DNA of 64,000 nt from Pseudidiomarina indica (GCA_029279945.1 JAJUHK010000001.1:248001-312000), one strand, 5' to 3'. Positions 1 through 9,916 are shown, counted from the stretch's first letter. The notes: generated by a model from the sequence alone, not told the origin. Numbers and translations: made by a program.

Positions 1-839
1 TTCCATGAACGTTGTAGACGACGATAGAAAAGTTTCACAAACCAACGGGTCAACAAATGTTCGTGAATATTATCTTTAATATTATTCAGAAGGAGATCGG
101 CTAATCCTTCACAACTTTTTAATGTGATATTACCGACAAAACCATCACAAACAATAACGTCCGCTTGATTCGCAAAGATATCGTCCCCTTCAATAAACCC
201 GACATAGTTGATGATGGGAGATTGTTGGAACAATACCGCCGTTGCTTTCACCACATCGTTGCCTTTGGTTTCCTCTTCACCGACGTTCAGCAAGGCCACG
301 CGGGGTTGTTGGATACCCAATACTTCCTGCGCAGCTACTGCCCCCATAACGCCAAATTGAAATAAAGTTTCTGAATCACAAACCGGATTTGCCCCGAGAT
401 CCAACATCAATGAAAACTTTTCGTGTTGTTGTGGAATTGCAGAAACTAACGCAGGACGTAAGACACCAGGCAATGTTTTCAAAGTAAAGTAAGCATTGGT
501 CATCAAAGCACCCGTATTACCGGCGCTAATACATGCTTTGGCCTCTCCTGTCGCGACCAACTCCAATGCCACTCGCATCGATGAATCTGGCTTCGCGCGC
601 AGCGAATAGCCGGGTTTGTCTGTCATTGTGACAGTTTGACTGGCATGTTTTAAAGTAACGCGGGGGTGCCCAAGTAATTGCGCTTGGCGCAGAAGGGGCT
701 GAAGTTCAATCTCATCACCAACGACAATGAAATGAATTTCAGTAAATGTGGTCAACGCTTGTGTTAAGGCGTCAATAACAATAGAGGGGCCATTATCGCC
801 CCCCATTGCATCAAGAGCCAAAGTTGTCAGTGTGGCCAT
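1..839 (-). CDS. plsX: Phosphate acyltransferase PlsX, 5' part
   Basis: PlsX makes acyl-phosphate from acyl-ACP, the first committed step of phospholipid synthesis through the PlsX/PlsY route, as a peripheral membrane enzyme. The first 279 codons are here; the gene runs off the left edge with no stop, and the family is about 350 residues, so roughly the last fifth is missing. The N-terminus reads MATLTTLALDAMGGDNGP, the family's hallmark opening. Later segments such as ACISAGNTGALM, LDLGANP and VCDGFVGNITLK are also typical. ATG at 839 is the only sensible start. It follows rpmF by 22 bases, the conserved yceD-rpmF-plsX(-fab) order that links ribosome and membrane synthesis. Confidence 0.96.
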   Translation of the reverse strand, partial: MATLTTLALDAMGGDNGPSIVIDALTQALTTFTEIHFIVVGDEIELQPLLRQAQLLGHPRVTLKHASQTVTMTDKPGYSLRAKPDSSMRVALELVATGEAKACISAGNTGALMTNAYFTLKTLPGVLRPALVSAIPQQHEKFSLMLDLGANPVCDSETLFQFGVMGAVAAQEVLGIQQPRVALLNVGEEETKGNDVVKATAVLFQQSPIINYVGFIEGDDIFANQADVIVCDGFVGNITLKSCEGLADLLLNNIKDNIHEHLLTRWFVKLFYRRLQRSW

Positions 840-861
840 TGCCTCACTTTCCCAACGTCGG

Positions 862-1032
862 TTACTTGTTAATTACTTTACGACCTTTGTAGTAACCGTC
901 AGCTGTTACATGGTGACGACGATGTGTTTCACCAGAGGTAGAGTCAACCGACAGTGTAGGGCCGCTCAGCGCATCGTGTGCACGACGCATGTCGCGTTTA
1001 GAACGACTTTTCCGATTCTGTTGTACAGCCAT
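862..1032 (-). CDS. rpmF: Ribosomal protein bL32
   Basis: A 56-residue, very basic protein starting [20 protein letters not shown] and ending in a YYKGRKVI-type tail: large-subunit protein bL32. It lacks the CxxC zinc-finger pairs of some bL32 paralogues, so it is the zinc-independent form usual in gammaproteobacteria. A good Shine-Dalgarno (TAGGAGA) sits just upstream of the ATG. It lies between yceD (18-base gap) and plsX (22-base gap) on the same strand, so the three are almost surely one transcript. Confidence 0.97.
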   Translation of the reverse strand: MAVQQNRKSRSKRDMRRAHDALSGPTLSVDSTSGETHRRHHVTADGYYKGRKVINK

Positions 1033-1050
1033 TTACGCTATCTCCTAAGT

Positions 1051-1575
1051 TTATTTACGCTTTAATTCTTGCAACACAGCAAATGGGTTATCGCTAACAT
1101 CAGGTGTGTCATCAACGTTACCCCATTGCATCGCATGAGTATCTACCCGACATTCGCGCTCGTCGTGTTTGACCACTACCGGCATCGCCAATATCAGCTC
1201 ATCTTCTACTAAGGTATGCAGATTCACTTCACCCATTTCATCAAGTTCAAAGGGTTCATACTCGTCTGGCATATCGGTGGCCGCTTGTCGACGTGTGACC
1301 GGTGCATAGATAAAAGTACTCGCTAACGTTAGTCCCATACTCTCACCACAACGCTCACAACACGCTTGTACCGTTACTTGGGCATTGCCGCTGATGCGTT
1401 TAATCCCTTGCTCGTCGGTATCAAATGATAATGATACATCAACATCAGCACAGGGCTCAATGAGCATCTCTTGTAAACGGACAAGCGACTTCCCCGGAAC
1501 TGTTCCAAGATAAGTCAACTGTTTGCCGGCACTTTTAACCGGATCTACCGTAATCGGTACTCGAACCTTCTGCAT
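1051..1575 (-). CDS. yceD: 23S rRNA accumulation protein YceD (DUF177)
   Basis: A 174-residue protein of the YceD/DUF177 family, needed in E. coli and plants for normal 23S rRNA accumulation. The opening (MQKVRVPITVDPVKSA), a central QACCERCGE segment with a CxxC-like cysteine group, an acidic middle part and the C-terminal DNPFAVLQELK motif fit family members of about 170-175 residues. Position directly upstream of rpmF is the usual one. The molecular activity of the family is not settled; assignment rests on sequence resemblance and synteny. Confidence 0.93.
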   Translation of the reverse strand: MQKVRVPITVDPVKSAGKQLTYLGTVPGKSLVRLQEMLIEPCADVDVSLSFDTDEQGIKRISGNAQVTVQACCERCGESMGLTLASTFIYAPVTRRQAATDMPDEYEPFELDEMGEVNLHTLVEDELILAMPVVVKHDERECRVDTHAMQWGNVDDTPDVSDNPFAVLQELKRK

Positions 1576-1586
1576 AGGGCGCGAAT

Positions 1587-1635
1587 CTTAATGGATTAAG
1601 CCACTGAACACAAGTGCTTTGTCAGTGTTCAGCGG
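1587..1635 (-). promoter_or_regulatory. Two inverted repeats between yceF and yceD
   Basis: The 65-base gap holds two dyads. CTTAAT-GG-ATTAAG (1587-1600) is a perfect 6+6 palindrome around two bases. Next to it a hairpin pairs 1604-1611 (CTGAACAC) with 1625-1632 (GTGTTCAG), extended by two more pairs after one mismatch. The hairpin follows yceF in the direction of transcription but lacks a U-run, so it is a poor intrinsic terminator. The AT-rich palindrome could be an operator for the yceD-rpmF-plsX transcript. Function is inferred only. Confidence 0.35.
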
Positions 1636-1640
1636 TGAAA

Positions 1641-2246
1641 TTAATAAGTCTTAGGATCCATCAGCAACGGGTTATAGTCCCACCGCGCCAACATTCGTAC
1701 CAGTTGGATAAGAGGCAACCCAATTAAGCTATTAGGATCATCACCCCGTAAATGTTCAAATAGACAAATACCCAAACCTTCACTTTTGAAACTACCAGCA
1801 CAATTTAGTGGCTGTTCACGTTCCACATAGGCTCTAATTTCGTTATCAGTTAACTCACGTAACGTTACCTGAAACGGTTCCACTAAGCTTTGGCTACGAT
1901 TCAATGCACTATCGTATAACGCGAGTCCGGTTAGAAAGGTAACGGTTTTCCCGCGCATCTGCTGCAGCTGCGCAATGGCACGTTCAACGGAACCTGGTTT
2001 GCCTAATACGCTCTGATCAACCACTGCCACTTGATCACTACCAATAATGATATGCTGAGGAAACTGTCCCGCTACGGCCCGTGCTTTCGCTTGTGCTAAT
2101 CGTTCTACCAACTGCTGCGGTGATTCACCTGCTTGCTGAGTTTCATCAACCGCCGGAGCCACCACCGCAAACTCAGGAATCACTTTTTGCAACAGTTCCC
2201 GGCGATAAGGTGACGTTGATGCTAATACAATATTGGACATTTTCAT
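1641..2246 (-). CDS. yceF: Maf-family nucleotide pyrophosphatase, YceF type
   Basis: A 201-residue Maf/HAM1-like fold enzyme. E. coli YceF hydrolyses 7-methyl-GTP to its monophosphate, a housekeeping role removing modified nucleotides. Visible signatures are VLASTSPYRRELL near the N-terminus (Ser/Thr and Arg residues of the substrate pocket), HIIIGSDQV (the Asp metal/catalytic region), the GKP turn, and CAGSFKSEGLG. The SDQV form and location beside yceD-rpmF point to the YceF rather than the YhdE (dTTP/UTP) subgroup. A second in-frame ATG lies two codons inside; the outer one at 2246 has the better-spaced AGG and is preferred. Confidence 0.92.
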   Translation of the reverse strand: MKMSNIVLASTSPYRRELLQKVIPEFAVVAPAVDETQQAGESPQQLVERLAQAKARAVAGQFPQHIIIGSDQVAVVDQSVLGKPGSVERAIAQLQQMRGKTVTFLTGLALYDSALNRSQSLVEPFQVTLRELTDNEIRAYVEREQPLNCAGSFKSEGLGICLFEHLRGDDPNSLIGLPLIQLVRMLARWDYNPLLMDPKTY

Positions 2247-2292
2247 AAGCGTTGACCTAAGGGGCTATCATAAACAAACCCACGTAATACAT

Positions 2293-2934
2293 TTATATAT
2301 AATCTGTTAATTGTGCAATATGGTCCACCACAGTGAGCGGTGCGAACTGTTGCAAACGTTGTGGCTCGTGCGCACCAAAGCTAACACCAATGCGTGCCAT
2401 CTGAATACTCTGAGCCATCTGCATATCGTGAATGGAATCACCGACCATCACCGCTTCGGTAACATGAAAGCCCGTTTCATCTAGTAATTCCAATAACATT
2501 TGTGGATTGGGCTTCGAATCAGTCTCATCAGCACAACGCGACGCATGAAATAAATCCTGTAATTGCACTTCAGACCAGACCCGCTCTAGCCCATGGCGCG
2601 CTTTTCCTGTGGCTACCGCTAAGGTATAGCCTTGTTGATGTAATTGTTGAAGAAGCTCTCGCACACCGTCAAACAACGGTGATGGCGTTGGATCATCAGT
2701 GACATACTGTTGCCGATACACCGTCATAAACTGCTCATACTGAGGGTCAGTCAATGGTCCAAACAACCGTGCCGCAGCTTGATCTAGGCTTATCCCAATA
2801 ATATCTTTCACTGCAGCAACGGTTGGAATTTGCCATTGCAACTGTTGCGCTGTCACCTGCATGGATGACACGATCCGGCCAACAGAGTCCATTAAGGTCC
2901 CGTCCCAATCGAAAATGACGAGTGGATATTGCAC
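2293..2934 (-). CDS. HAD-superfamily phosphatase (phosphoglycolate phosphatase-like)
   Basis: A 213-residue haloacid dehalogenase-type hydrolase with all four motifs: FDWDGTLMDS (nucleophile Asp9, acid/base Asp11), AVATGK (Thr109), SKPNP (Lys141) and MVGDSIHD (Asp166, Asp170). Residues between motifs I and II form an alpha-helical cap of the Gph/YjjG subclass. Such genes often sit beside rluC, and it is only 3 bases downstream of rluC's stop, so co-transcription is likely. The substrate cannot be read from sequence; phosphoglycolate, nucleoside monophosphates or damaged metabolites are options. Confidence 0.9.
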   Translation of the reverse strand: MQYPLVIFDWDGTLMDSVGRIVSSMQVTAQQLQWQIPTVAAVKDIIGISLDQAAARLFGPLTDPQYEQFMTVYRQQYVTDDPTPSPLFDGVRELLQQLHQQGYTLAVATGKARHGLERVWSEVQLQDLFHASRCADETDSKPNPQMLLELLDETGFHVTEAVMVGDSIHDMQMAQSIQMARIGVSFGAHEPQRLQQFAPLTVVDHIAQLTDYI

Positions 2935-2937
2935 GGC

Positions 2938-3891
2938 TTAAACTCGCTGCAAACGCTTGAGCACTTGTTGCAAGTCTTCATCCATAGGTGCTTCGACTGT
3001 AACAGGCAAGCCCGTTTGTGGGTGTTTAAACGACACTCGGTGGGCATGTAGGAACAATCGTTCTAACCCAAGCTCACGCATGCTTTGATCAAATTCTCCA
3101 TCACCATATTTTGGATCTCCTGCAATAGGATGCCCCGCATGTAATGTATGCACACGAATTTGATGAGTGCGCCCCGTCACTGGCGATGCTTCAACTAAAG
3201 TAGCTTGAGCGTATTTTTGCACAATCCGAAATTTAGTTTCTGAGGGCTTACCTGCGCTATCTACACGTACGATTCGTTCGCCAGACTTCAGCGTGTTTTT
3301 TAATAATGGTGCAGTGATTTTTCTTACATGTGACTGCCACTGCCCACGAACTAATGCTAGATAAAATTTATCCATCGTTTTATCACGTAATTGTTCGTGC
3401 AAACTACGTAAGGCAGAACGCCGTTTAGCGATTAGCAAGCAGCCACTGGTATCACGGTCTAAGCGATGTACCAATTCTAAATGTTTTGCCTCAGGTCGTA
3501 ATGCGCGTAGGCTTTCAATCAAACCGAACTGTAAGCCTGAGCCGCCGTGAACTGCTAAGCCTGCCGGCTTGTTGATCACTAACAGGATACTGTCTTCATA
3601 CAAAATATGATGTTTTAGGGCTTGGACTTGATCAAGATTCGCTGATGGCAATGGGTTATCCTCAGCTACCCGGACCGGCGGAATGCGAATAACATCCCCC
3701 GCTTTTAACTTGTACTCAGGTTTAACCCGTTTTTTATTTACCCGCACTTCACCCTTTCGCAATATACGGTATACCAATGACTTAGGTACCCCTTTTAGCT
3801 GGGCTAAGAGGTAATTATCGATGCGTTGTTCCTGATAGTCGGCTTCGACTGTTTGAAAACGTACGCCTGTAGTTGTTGTTGATTCGCTCAT
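2938..3891 (-). CDS. rluC: 23S rRNA pseudouridine synthase RluC
   Basis: A 317-residue RluA-family enzyme; RluC makes pseudouridines 955, 2504 and 2580 of 23S rRNA in E. coli. An N-terminal S4 RNA-binding domain spans about residues 22-80 ([12 protein letters not shown], followed by [11 protein letters not shown]). The catalytic motif HRLDRDTSG places the nucleophile at Asp145. A further conserved segment, [13 protein letters not shown], lies near residue 240. Divergent from rne, as in E. coli, which supports RluC over RluD. It probably heads the leftward rluC-HAD-yceF group. Confidence 0.94.
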   Translation of the reverse strand: MSESTTTTGVRFQTVEADYQEQRIDNYLLAQLKGVPKSLVYRILRKGEVRVNKKRVKPEYKLKAGDVIRIPPVRVAEDNPLPSANLDQVQALKHHILYEDSILLVINKPAGLAVHGGSGLQFGLIESLRALRPEAKHLELVHRLDRDTSGCLLIAKRRSALRSLHEQLRDKTMDKFYLALVRGQWQSHVRKITAPLLKNTLKSGERIVRVDSAGKPSETKFRIVQKYAQATLVEASPVTGRTHQIRVHTLHAGHPIAGDPKYGDGEFDQSMRELGLERLFLHAHRVSFKHPQTGLPVTVEAPMDEDLQQVLKRLQRV

Positions 3892-4454
3892 AGATCGAGA
3901 ATTTTACCACGGGCGCACGCCAATATACATCTTGTATTTAGATCAAACTTCATGGGATAATAAGTTGCCGGAAAATCCGCACCGGTAGAATAGAGAGCGG
4001 TAACATTATAATTGGCCAACTGACCGATTATGATGCAAGCAACGAACCAAATAAATACCCTGAGGTTTGAGTAGTACGCAGTTATGCCAATTCATCCACG
4101 TCAGCTTACGACAGCCTAATGCATTCTCTGGCAGGCATCGAGAAGTTAACGGCACGGAATTTTTATATTGGCTCATCTTCACCGTTTAATTACTACTGAA
4201 GATTGATAGAATGCGCAACCATATTTAACTCAAACCAAGTTTGAAGAACCAATGCTGCAACGCAGTATGGCCTTTAACAAGCGCATTTCGGCTTGGTAAC
4301 AAATTTCATGTCTCACGTTTTAACGAAGTCGTTTGACGGGGGATGTTAGGTTGGGCTTAGCTTGTACCTCCTAACCGAAAACAATTCAATCTCGAAATAG
4401 CGATGGCGAATGCCAGTCGTACTGTGTTGTGGCCAGATGATATGAGTCACAACC
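3892..4454 (+). promoter_or_regulatory. rluC-rne divergent region with long rne 5' leader
   Basis: This 563-base gap has no convincing gene. RNase E in E. coli controls its own mRNA through a long structured 5' leader, and this gap allows one of about 430 bases. Local hairpins I can see: 4175-4181 with 4197-4203 (ATCTTCA/TGAAGAT), 4230-4235 with 4239-4244 (TCAAAC/GTTTGA, 3-base loop), and 4345-4350 with 4370-4375 (GTTAGG/CCTAAC). The rne start itself has no strong Shine-Dalgarno, consistent with leader-controlled translation. I could not align this with the known enterobacterial leader by eye. Confidence 0.5.
3932..4012 (+). promoter_or_regulatory. Candidate sigma70 promoters for rne
   Basis: Two candidates face rne. 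A perfect TATAAT at 4007-4012 has only a poor -35 around 3984-3989. Further upstream, TTGTAT (3932-3937) and GATAAT (3956-3961) are 18 bases apart. Starts from these would give leaders of roughly 435 or 485 bases. Confidence 0.4.
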
Positions 4455-7340
4455 ATGAAAAGAATGTTAATTAATGCAACCCAGCAAGAAGAGCTGCGCG
4501 TTGCGCTAGTCGATGGTCAGCGTCTGTATGACCTCGATATTGAAAGCCCTGGGCATGAGCAGAAAAAAGCAAATATCTATAAGGGCAAAATCACTCGTAT
4601 TGAGCCTAGCCTAGAAGCTGCTTTTGTTGACTATGGTGCTGAGCGCCATGGCTTCCTACCTCTAAAAGAAATTGCCAAAATATATTTCCCAGAAGGTTAT
4701 TCGTTTTCCGGTCGCCCAAATATCAAAGAGGTGATTTCAGAAGGCCAGGAAGTCATCGTTCAAATCGATAAAGAAGAACGTGGCCAAAAAGGTGCAGCGC
4801 TAACCACCTTCATTTCCTTAGCCGGTAGTTACCTCGTCTTAATGCCGAACAATCCACGTGCTGGCGGGATTTCACGGCGGATTGAAGGCGAAGAGCGAAG
4901 TGAGCTTAAAGCAACCTTAGATGCCCTTAATCTTCCCCAGAATATGGGATTAATTGTCCGCACGGCGGGGGTTGGTAAATCCCAAGAAGAATTAGAATGG
5001 GATTTAAATGTGTTACTACACCATTGGGATGCTATCGAGAAAGCAGCTCAGTCACGCCCTGCTCCATTTTTGATCCACCAAGAAAGTAACGTTGTCTTCA
5101 GAGCCATTCGTGATTATTTGCGCCGCGACATTGGTGAAGTATTGATTGATAACGAACAGGTCTATGAACAAGTTCGCGAGCATGTAAAACTAATCCGCCC
5201 TGATTTTGTAAATCGTGTCAAAATGTATCAGGGTGATGTGCCGCTGTTTAATCATTTTCAAATCGAGAGCCAAATCGAATCAGCGTTTCAGCGAGAAGTT
5301 CGATTGCCTTCTGGTGGTTCGATTGTCATCGACCCAACGGAAGCATTAACCTCGATCGACATCAACTCGTCCCGTGCGACTAAAGGTGGCGATATTGAAG
5401 AAACCGCATTCCAAACAAACCTAGAAGCAGCTGAAGAAATTGCGCGCCAACTACGTTTGCGTGACGTTGGCGGCTTAGTAGTTATCGACTTTATCGATAT
5501 GACCCCACCACGCCATCAACGGGAAGTGGAAAATCGTTTACGGGAATGTTTAAAGCAAGATCGTGCTCGCATTCAAGTAACACGCATCTCACGTTTTGGC
5601 TTATTAGAGATGTCGCGGCAGCGGCTGCGTCCATCCTTGGGCGAAGCTGCAAACCACGTCTGCCCTCGCTGTAATGGTCAAGGTTCTATTCGTTCAGTTG
5701 AGTCGTTGGCGTTATCAATTTTACGTTTAATTGAAGAAGAAGCGCTGAAAGATAACACCACGCAAGTGCAGGCACAGGTTCCCATTGCGGTAGCTACCTA
5801 TTTGCTCAACGAAAAACGGCAGTTCATTTTTGATATCGAAAAACGTTACAAGGTATCAGTATTGGTGATCCCCAATCAGCATCTGGAAACTCCTCATTTC
5901 GATGTTCGTCGGTTACGGGTTGACGAAACTGGGGAAGGAAATAGTTTCCAATTGGTTACCCAACCTGAACCAGAGACATTTGAAATCGTAGTAAACAAAG
6001 ACAAACCTAGCCTTGAAGAACCCGCTCTTAAAGGGATCCCGGCACCTGTAACACCGGCACCAGCCCCTGCTCCGAAAGCAGAAACCAAAAAATCGTCTGA
6101 GCCTGGCTTACTAACCCGTTTAGGAGCATGGCTAATGCGTCTCTTTAGCAGCGCCAACGCAGCTTCTGAAACCCCAGCCCAGAAGAAGCCTAGTGAGAAA
6201 CCACGTCAGCATGGGCAACAACGCCGTAATAGCCGTAACAATCGCTATCGTGGCCGCAACAACCGTCAGTGTGACAGGGATACCGATGAAGTCGATAGCC
6301 AAACAAGCGCTGCGCGTGGTGAGAAAGCTGGCGATAAAAACTCAACGCGGCAAGAACGTAACGGTCGTCGCCGTAGCCCGCGCGGTAAAGCTAGAGCAAA
6401 TGGTGGTACGCAAGAAGCCGTAAACCAAACTACGGTAGCGGCCGAGTCACAGCCGAATAATATCAAGGCCGAAAAAGCGAAGCCACAACCGAAGCCACGT
6501 CGTCAACGCCGTCAGCTCGAACAATCTGTTCGTATTCATGAGACCGCTCCGGTAGCTTCAGATAGTACAGAAATCGCACCTGTGGTAGCAGCAGTGGACA
6601 CACCAGCGCCAGTAGAGCCTGTGGTTGAAGCGACTACCGTGGTGGAAACAACCACGACAGCGATTGCAACCCATACCACGGAAGCACCGTCAGTTGCTGC
6701 AACACCATCCGATGATGAAACCGTAGAAACTGATGGAACAACTGCCGAGCAGGAACCACGTAGCCGCAATCGTAGTCGCCGTTCACCGCGCCATCAGCGT
6801 GTCGCAGGTCAACGTCGTAAAGCTGAACTAGCAGCACAACAACGCGAATTAGAAGAAAACGACGGCACTGAAGCAGTTGATGTAACACCGGCAACTGGCG
6901 CTCCAAGTACAGCGGCTTCCACGGTAACAACGGCAGAAATTTCTGAAGAAACTGTCACCGAGAGCGTTGTCGCTGAAGAAGTTGTCACCGAAGAAACAGC
7001 CACGGAGGAAACTGCGGCCGATGAAACTGTGCCTGAGGAAGCTGCAACCAAGGAAGCTGTACCTGAGGAAGCTGCACCTGAGGAAGCTGCACCTGAAGAA
7101 GTTACCGCCGCACCAGTTGTAACTATAGAAACTATAGGTACGGCAACGAATGGCACAACAACGAGCGGCCATAGTTATGCACCAATGACCAAGGCAACCG
7201 CGGAGATACGCTCTGGTGATTACTCGCCTCTTCCTGCGGCAACCAATGCTCAGCGTTTACCATTTAGTAAAGATGCGCGCGCCGCTAGTTTGTTAGAAGC
7301 TCGAACAACTGCATCAGCAGCAATGAGTAAAACTCAATAA
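4455..7340 (+). CDS. rne: Ribonuclease E
   Basis: A 961-residue RNase E, the essential endonuclease that starts mRNA decay, processes rRNA and tRNA, and scaffolds the degradosome at the inner membrane. The catalytic half (about 1-530) shows the opening [19 protein letters not shown], the S1 domain (about 37-120), the DNase I-like core with DINSSR and DFIDM (catalytic aspartates), and the zinc-link CPRC at Cys403-Cys406. The C-terminal half is disordered: an amphipathic membrane-targeting segment about 549-569 ([14 protein letters not shown]), Arg-rich RNA-binding patches, Pro/Ala/Glu repeats, and a terminal segment resembling the PNPase-binding tip. ATG 4455 is fixed by homology though its ribosome site is weak. 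Confidence 0.97.
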   Translation: MKRMLINATQQEELRVALVDGQRLYDLDIESPGHEQKKANIYKGKITRIEPSLEAAFVDYGAERHGFLPLKEIAKIYFPEGYSFSGRPNIKEVISEGQEVIVQIDKEERGQKGAALTTFISLAGSYLVLMPNNPRAGGISRRIEGEERSELKATLDALNLPQNMGLIVRTAGVGKSQEELEWDLNVLLHHWDAIEKAAQSRPAPFLIHQESNVVFRAIRDYLRRDIGEVLIDNEQVYEQVREHVKLIRPDFVNRVKMYQGDVPLFNHFQIESQIESAFQREVRLPSGGSIVIDPTEALTSIDINSSRATKGGDIEETAFQTNLEAAEEIARQLRLRDVGGLVVIDFIDMTPPRHQREVENRLRECLKQDRARIQVTRISRFGLLEMSRQRLRPSLGEAANHVCPRCNGQGSIRSVESLALSILRLIEEEALKDNTTQVQAQVPIAVATYLLNEKRQFIFDIEKRYKVSVLVIPNQHLETPHFDVRRLRVDETGEGNSFQLVTQPEPETFEIVVNKDKPSLEEPALKGIPAPVTPAPAPAPKAETKKSSEPGLLTRLGAWLMRLFSSANAASETPAQKKPSEKPRQHGQQRRNSRNNRYRGRNNRQCDRDTDEVDSQTSAARGEKAGDKNSTRQERNGRRRSPRGKARANGGTQEAVNQTTVAAESQPNNIKAEKAKPQPKPRRQRRQLEQSVRIHETAPVASDSTEIAPVVAAVDTPAPVEPVVEATTVVETTTTAIATHTTEAPSVAATPSDDETVETDGTTAEQEPRSRNRSRRSPRHQRVAGQRRKAELAAQQRELEENDGTEAVDVTPATGAPSTAASTVTTAEISEETVTESVVAEEVVTEETATEETAADETVPEEAATKEAVPEEAAPEEAAPEEVTAAPVVTIETIGTATNGTTTSGHSYAPMTKATAEIRSGDYSPLPAATNAQRLPFSKDARAASLLEARTTASAAMSKTQ
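7016..7105 (+). repeat. 15-bp tandem repeat in the rne C-terminal region
   Basis: Six imperfect 15-base units (consensus close to ACCTGAGGAAGCTGC) lie in tandem, in frame with rne and encoding PEEAA-type pentapeptides. The two units at 7061-7090 are identical. More degenerate Glu/Thr/Val-rich sequence precedes them from about 6938. Such runs expand and shrink by slippage without breaking the frame. Confidence 0.8.
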
Positions 7341-7361
7341 GGGTTGTTCGTAACCGTAAAC

Positions 7362-7391
7362 AAAAATCCCGGCATTTGCCGGGATTTTTTT
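7362..7391. terminator. Bidirectional intrinsic terminator, rne / S9 peptidase
   Basis: ATCCCGGC (7366-7373) pairs with GCCGGGAT (7378-7385) around a 4-base loop. Seven T follow on the plus strand and five A precede it, which become a U-run for leftward transcription. It lies between convergent rne and the S9 peptidase gene and can serve both. Confidence 0.92.
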
Positions 7392-7404
7392 ATCGTAGTA
7401 ATCG

Positions 7405-9876
7405 TTACTTTAAGTGTGTCTCAAACAGTTTAAAGATCCGACGATACTCGTCTAACCAACTTGATGGTTGACGGAAACCATGAGGCTCGACTGGGAAGAT
7501 CGCAGTTTCAAAGTTTTCCTTTTCTTGCTCAATCAAGCGTTGTACTAGACGAACACTATCTTGGAAGAATACGTTGTCATCCACCATGGGTGAGTTGATT
7601 AATAACGCATCTTGTAAGCCTTCCGTAAAGTAAATCGGTGAACTACGACGGTAGGCAATCGGATCATCCTCAGGTAGGTTTAGAATGTTTGAGGTATAGC
7701 CTGTATTATAATGCGCCCAATCACTCACTGGCCGTAAGGCTGAGCCCGCTTTGAACAAGCCTGGCTCTTTGAATAATGCCATAAAGGTTAAGAAACCACC
7801 GTATGAACCACCATAGGTACCCATACGTTCGGTATCAACATTGGCGTGTTCACCAGCCCACTTCACGACATCAACTAAGTCTTCAACTTCTGGGGTTCCC
7901 ATTTGACGATAAATTGCAGTACGCCAATCACGTCCATAACCTTTTGAACCTCGGTAGTCGAGATCAAGGACAACATAACCTTGTTCGGTTAAAAACGTAT
8001 GGAACATAAACTCGCGCTGATAGTTCGACCAGCCAGCATGAGCATTTTGTAAGTAACCAGCCCCGTGAATAAATACCACTGCTGGATATTTTTCAGCACG
8101 ATTTGGATCGAAATCTTTCGGGTAATAGACCCGGGTGTAGATAGGGTCAGCGACGTGACTTGACGGAATTGGAACAATTTCTGGCGCCACCCAATCATAA
8201 CTTAAAAACTCATCCGTAACCGTGTACGTTAGCCGTTTGGCATCTTTATTGCCAATACTCTGCACATATAACTCTTCAGGTTGCAGTGCAGTGGAATGCT
8301 TAATCAATAACTTGTCTTCTTGTGGACTTAAAACATAGTTATTGATGCCGCCAAGCTCAGTTAACTGCTCCAGTTCGCCATTATCGGTGCGAACGCGATA
8401 AATTTCATATTGACCTGGGTGAATCACGTTAGCACTGAAGTAAATATAGCGGCCATCAGCACTCACCGTTGGGTCTTCAGTGACAAACTTACCTTGGGTT
8501 AACTGCTTGGCTTTGCCTTGCAACGGTTTCACATATAAATGGGCATAACCATCTGCCTCAGATTGAAACCATAACGTGTCACTGTTTGGTAAAAACCCAA
8601 ATTCATTATGCGTGTAATTAATCCATGCGGGATCATGTAAACGATCTTGGTTGATCAATTGCTTCCCAGCAAAATCTACCGTCGCAATCCACCGGTCTTT
8701 GTTATCCCAGGCTTCGAGCATAAGTGCAACCTGAGCGCCATCGTCTGACCAGCGAATTGCACCTGCTTGCCAACCCCAGTCTTGCATCAATGTAATGGCC
8801 CGTGGCTTTTTCTCAGAACGATACGTCTTACCTTGAGCAGCGTAGTTCTCACGACGCACTTCAGCCAAAACGTCTTCATCCCAACCTGGCAACGTATTGT
8901 ACGTAAGCTTTACCTGTTCACCACTATTGAGATCAAGCAAATAAACCTCATGATCGACAGGTTTCGCATCAGCGACTCGTGCACGTACTGATTCAGCCGC
9001 AATACGGCCATCTTCAGTAACATAGTTCGGCATAATATCGCCATCGTCACGCCATTTCTGTGGTGCGCTAATTGCAACAATAAGTTTATCCCCAGCAGGA
9101 GATAAGCTGGTCGCAACAATCTGCTTACCGTTGCCTAAATAAAACGGCTCTGGCGCCATTGATAGGTTGTTACGTTGGAGCTGCTGGCGATACTCGAAAC
9201 GTTCTGCTTTGTTTTTGCGTTCAACTTGAACGAACTGGATTAATTCCTGTTGCTCACGGGCAATAAAATCTTTTGGCTCGGTATTTGCTGTAGGTTTATC
9301 ACGTAACGCTAACGAAGCAATTTGCTGTGTTAATCCAGTTGTAGGGTTGACCGTATAAAACTCATTACCTTGCCGATAGGCTAGTAATCCATTCGATAAA
9401 AATTGTAAATGTGATTGCCGTGCCTCATCACGAGTTAATTGCAGTGTTTTCTTATTCGCTAAATCACGTACAAAAATGTTGCCTTCAAAGGTGTAGGCAA
9501 ACATGCTGCGATCGCTATTGTAAACACCACCTTGATACGCATGGTGATGGAGTTTATCTAAGGGCACCAGATGTGCTGACTTATCGAGTGGTTGGTGGTA
9601 CCAATCAGATACTTGTGAACCAAGGCGTTTTTGCTGATATAGCACGCCACTTCCATCGAGCGTCCAAAAAGCGTTCATCGGTGACCGTGCTACCCAATCT
9701 TGATCTGCCATAATTTGCTTTAAGGTTATTTGTTGCCCAGCAATGGCTTGCAGATTACTAGCGGTGGTTAATACGGTTGGCGGAGTTATTTGCTGCGTTT
9801 GTGTGACGTCTTGGGTCGCTGCACAGGATGCGGTTAATAACGCCGCAGCAATGGCTATAGCTAGTTTGCTTTTCAT
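7405..9876 (-). CDS. Exported S9 family prolyl oligopeptidase / dipeptidyl peptidase
   Basis: An 823-residue serine peptidase of the S9 family. The N-terminus is a signal peptide ending LLTASC, an imperfect lipobox, so it is periplasmic or lipid-anchored. The middle (about 120-560) is a DPPIV-type beta-propeller. The C-terminal alpha/beta-hydrolase domain carries the triad: GGSYGG with Ser691, VDDNV with Asp about 767, and EPHG with His799. It probably trims Pro-containing or other short peptides from environmental protein, fitting an amino-acid-eating organism. Single gene with its own AAGGA ribosome site and a terminator shared with rne. Exact specificity cannot be told from sequence. Confidence 0.9.
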   Translation of the reverse strand: MKSKLAIAIAAALLTASCAATQDVTQTQQITPPTVLTTASNLQAIAGQQITLKQIMADQDWVARSPMNAFWTLDGSGVLYQQKRLGSQVSDWYHQPLDKSAHLVPLDKLHHHAYQGGVYNSDRSMFAYTFEGNIFVRDLANKKTLQLTRDEARQSHLQFLSNGLLAYRQGNEFYTVNPTTGLTQQIASLALRDKPTANTEPKDFIAREQQELIQFVQVERKNKAERFEYRQQLQRNNLSMAPEPFYLGNGKQIVATSLSPAGDKLIVAISAPQKWRDDGDIMPNYVTEDGRIAAESVRARVADAKPVDHEVYLLDLNSGEQVKLTYNTLPGWDEDVLAEVRRENYAAQGKTYRSEKKPRAITLMQDWGWQAGAIRWSDDGAQVALMLEAWDNKDRWIATVDFAGKQLINQDRLHDPAWINYTHNEFGFLPNSDTLWFQSEADGYAHLYVKPLQGKAKQLTQGKFVTEDPTVSADGRYIYFSANVIHPGQYEIYRVRTDNGELEQLTELGGINNYVLSPQEDKLLIKHSTALQPEELYVQSIGNKDAKRLTYTVTDEFLSYDWVAPEIVPIPSSHVADPIYTRVYYPKDFDPNRAEKYPAVVFIHGAGYLQNAHAGWSNYQREFMFHTFLTEQGYVVLDLDYRGSKGYGRDWRTAIYRQMGTPEVEDLVDVVKWAGEHANVDTERMGTYGGSYGGFLTFMALFKEPGLFKAGSALRPVSDWAHYNTGYTSNILNLPEDDPIAYRRSSPIYFTEGLQDALLINSPMVDDNVFFQDSVRLVQRLIEQEKENFETAIFPVEPHGFRQPSSWLDEYRRIFKLFETHLK

Positions 9877-9916
9877 TCTTATGTTCCTTGTTTACTATGC
9901 TTTAGCTTATTAAAGC

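Noticed and set aside
4119-4199. 26-codon open frame in the rne leader (possible leader peptide)
   Set aside because: No Shine-Dalgarno, ordinary composition and nothing to show translation; expected by chance in 563 bases.
7016-7105. Short tandem repeats as a CRISPR-like array
   Set aside because: Units are 15 bases, directly abutting with no spacers, and in frame with rne coding sequence.
6536-7172. Several Ala/Ser/Val-rich open frames opposite the rne tail
   Set aside because: They are shadows of the Glu/Thr/Val repeats of rne on the other strand, with no ribosome site and no family features.
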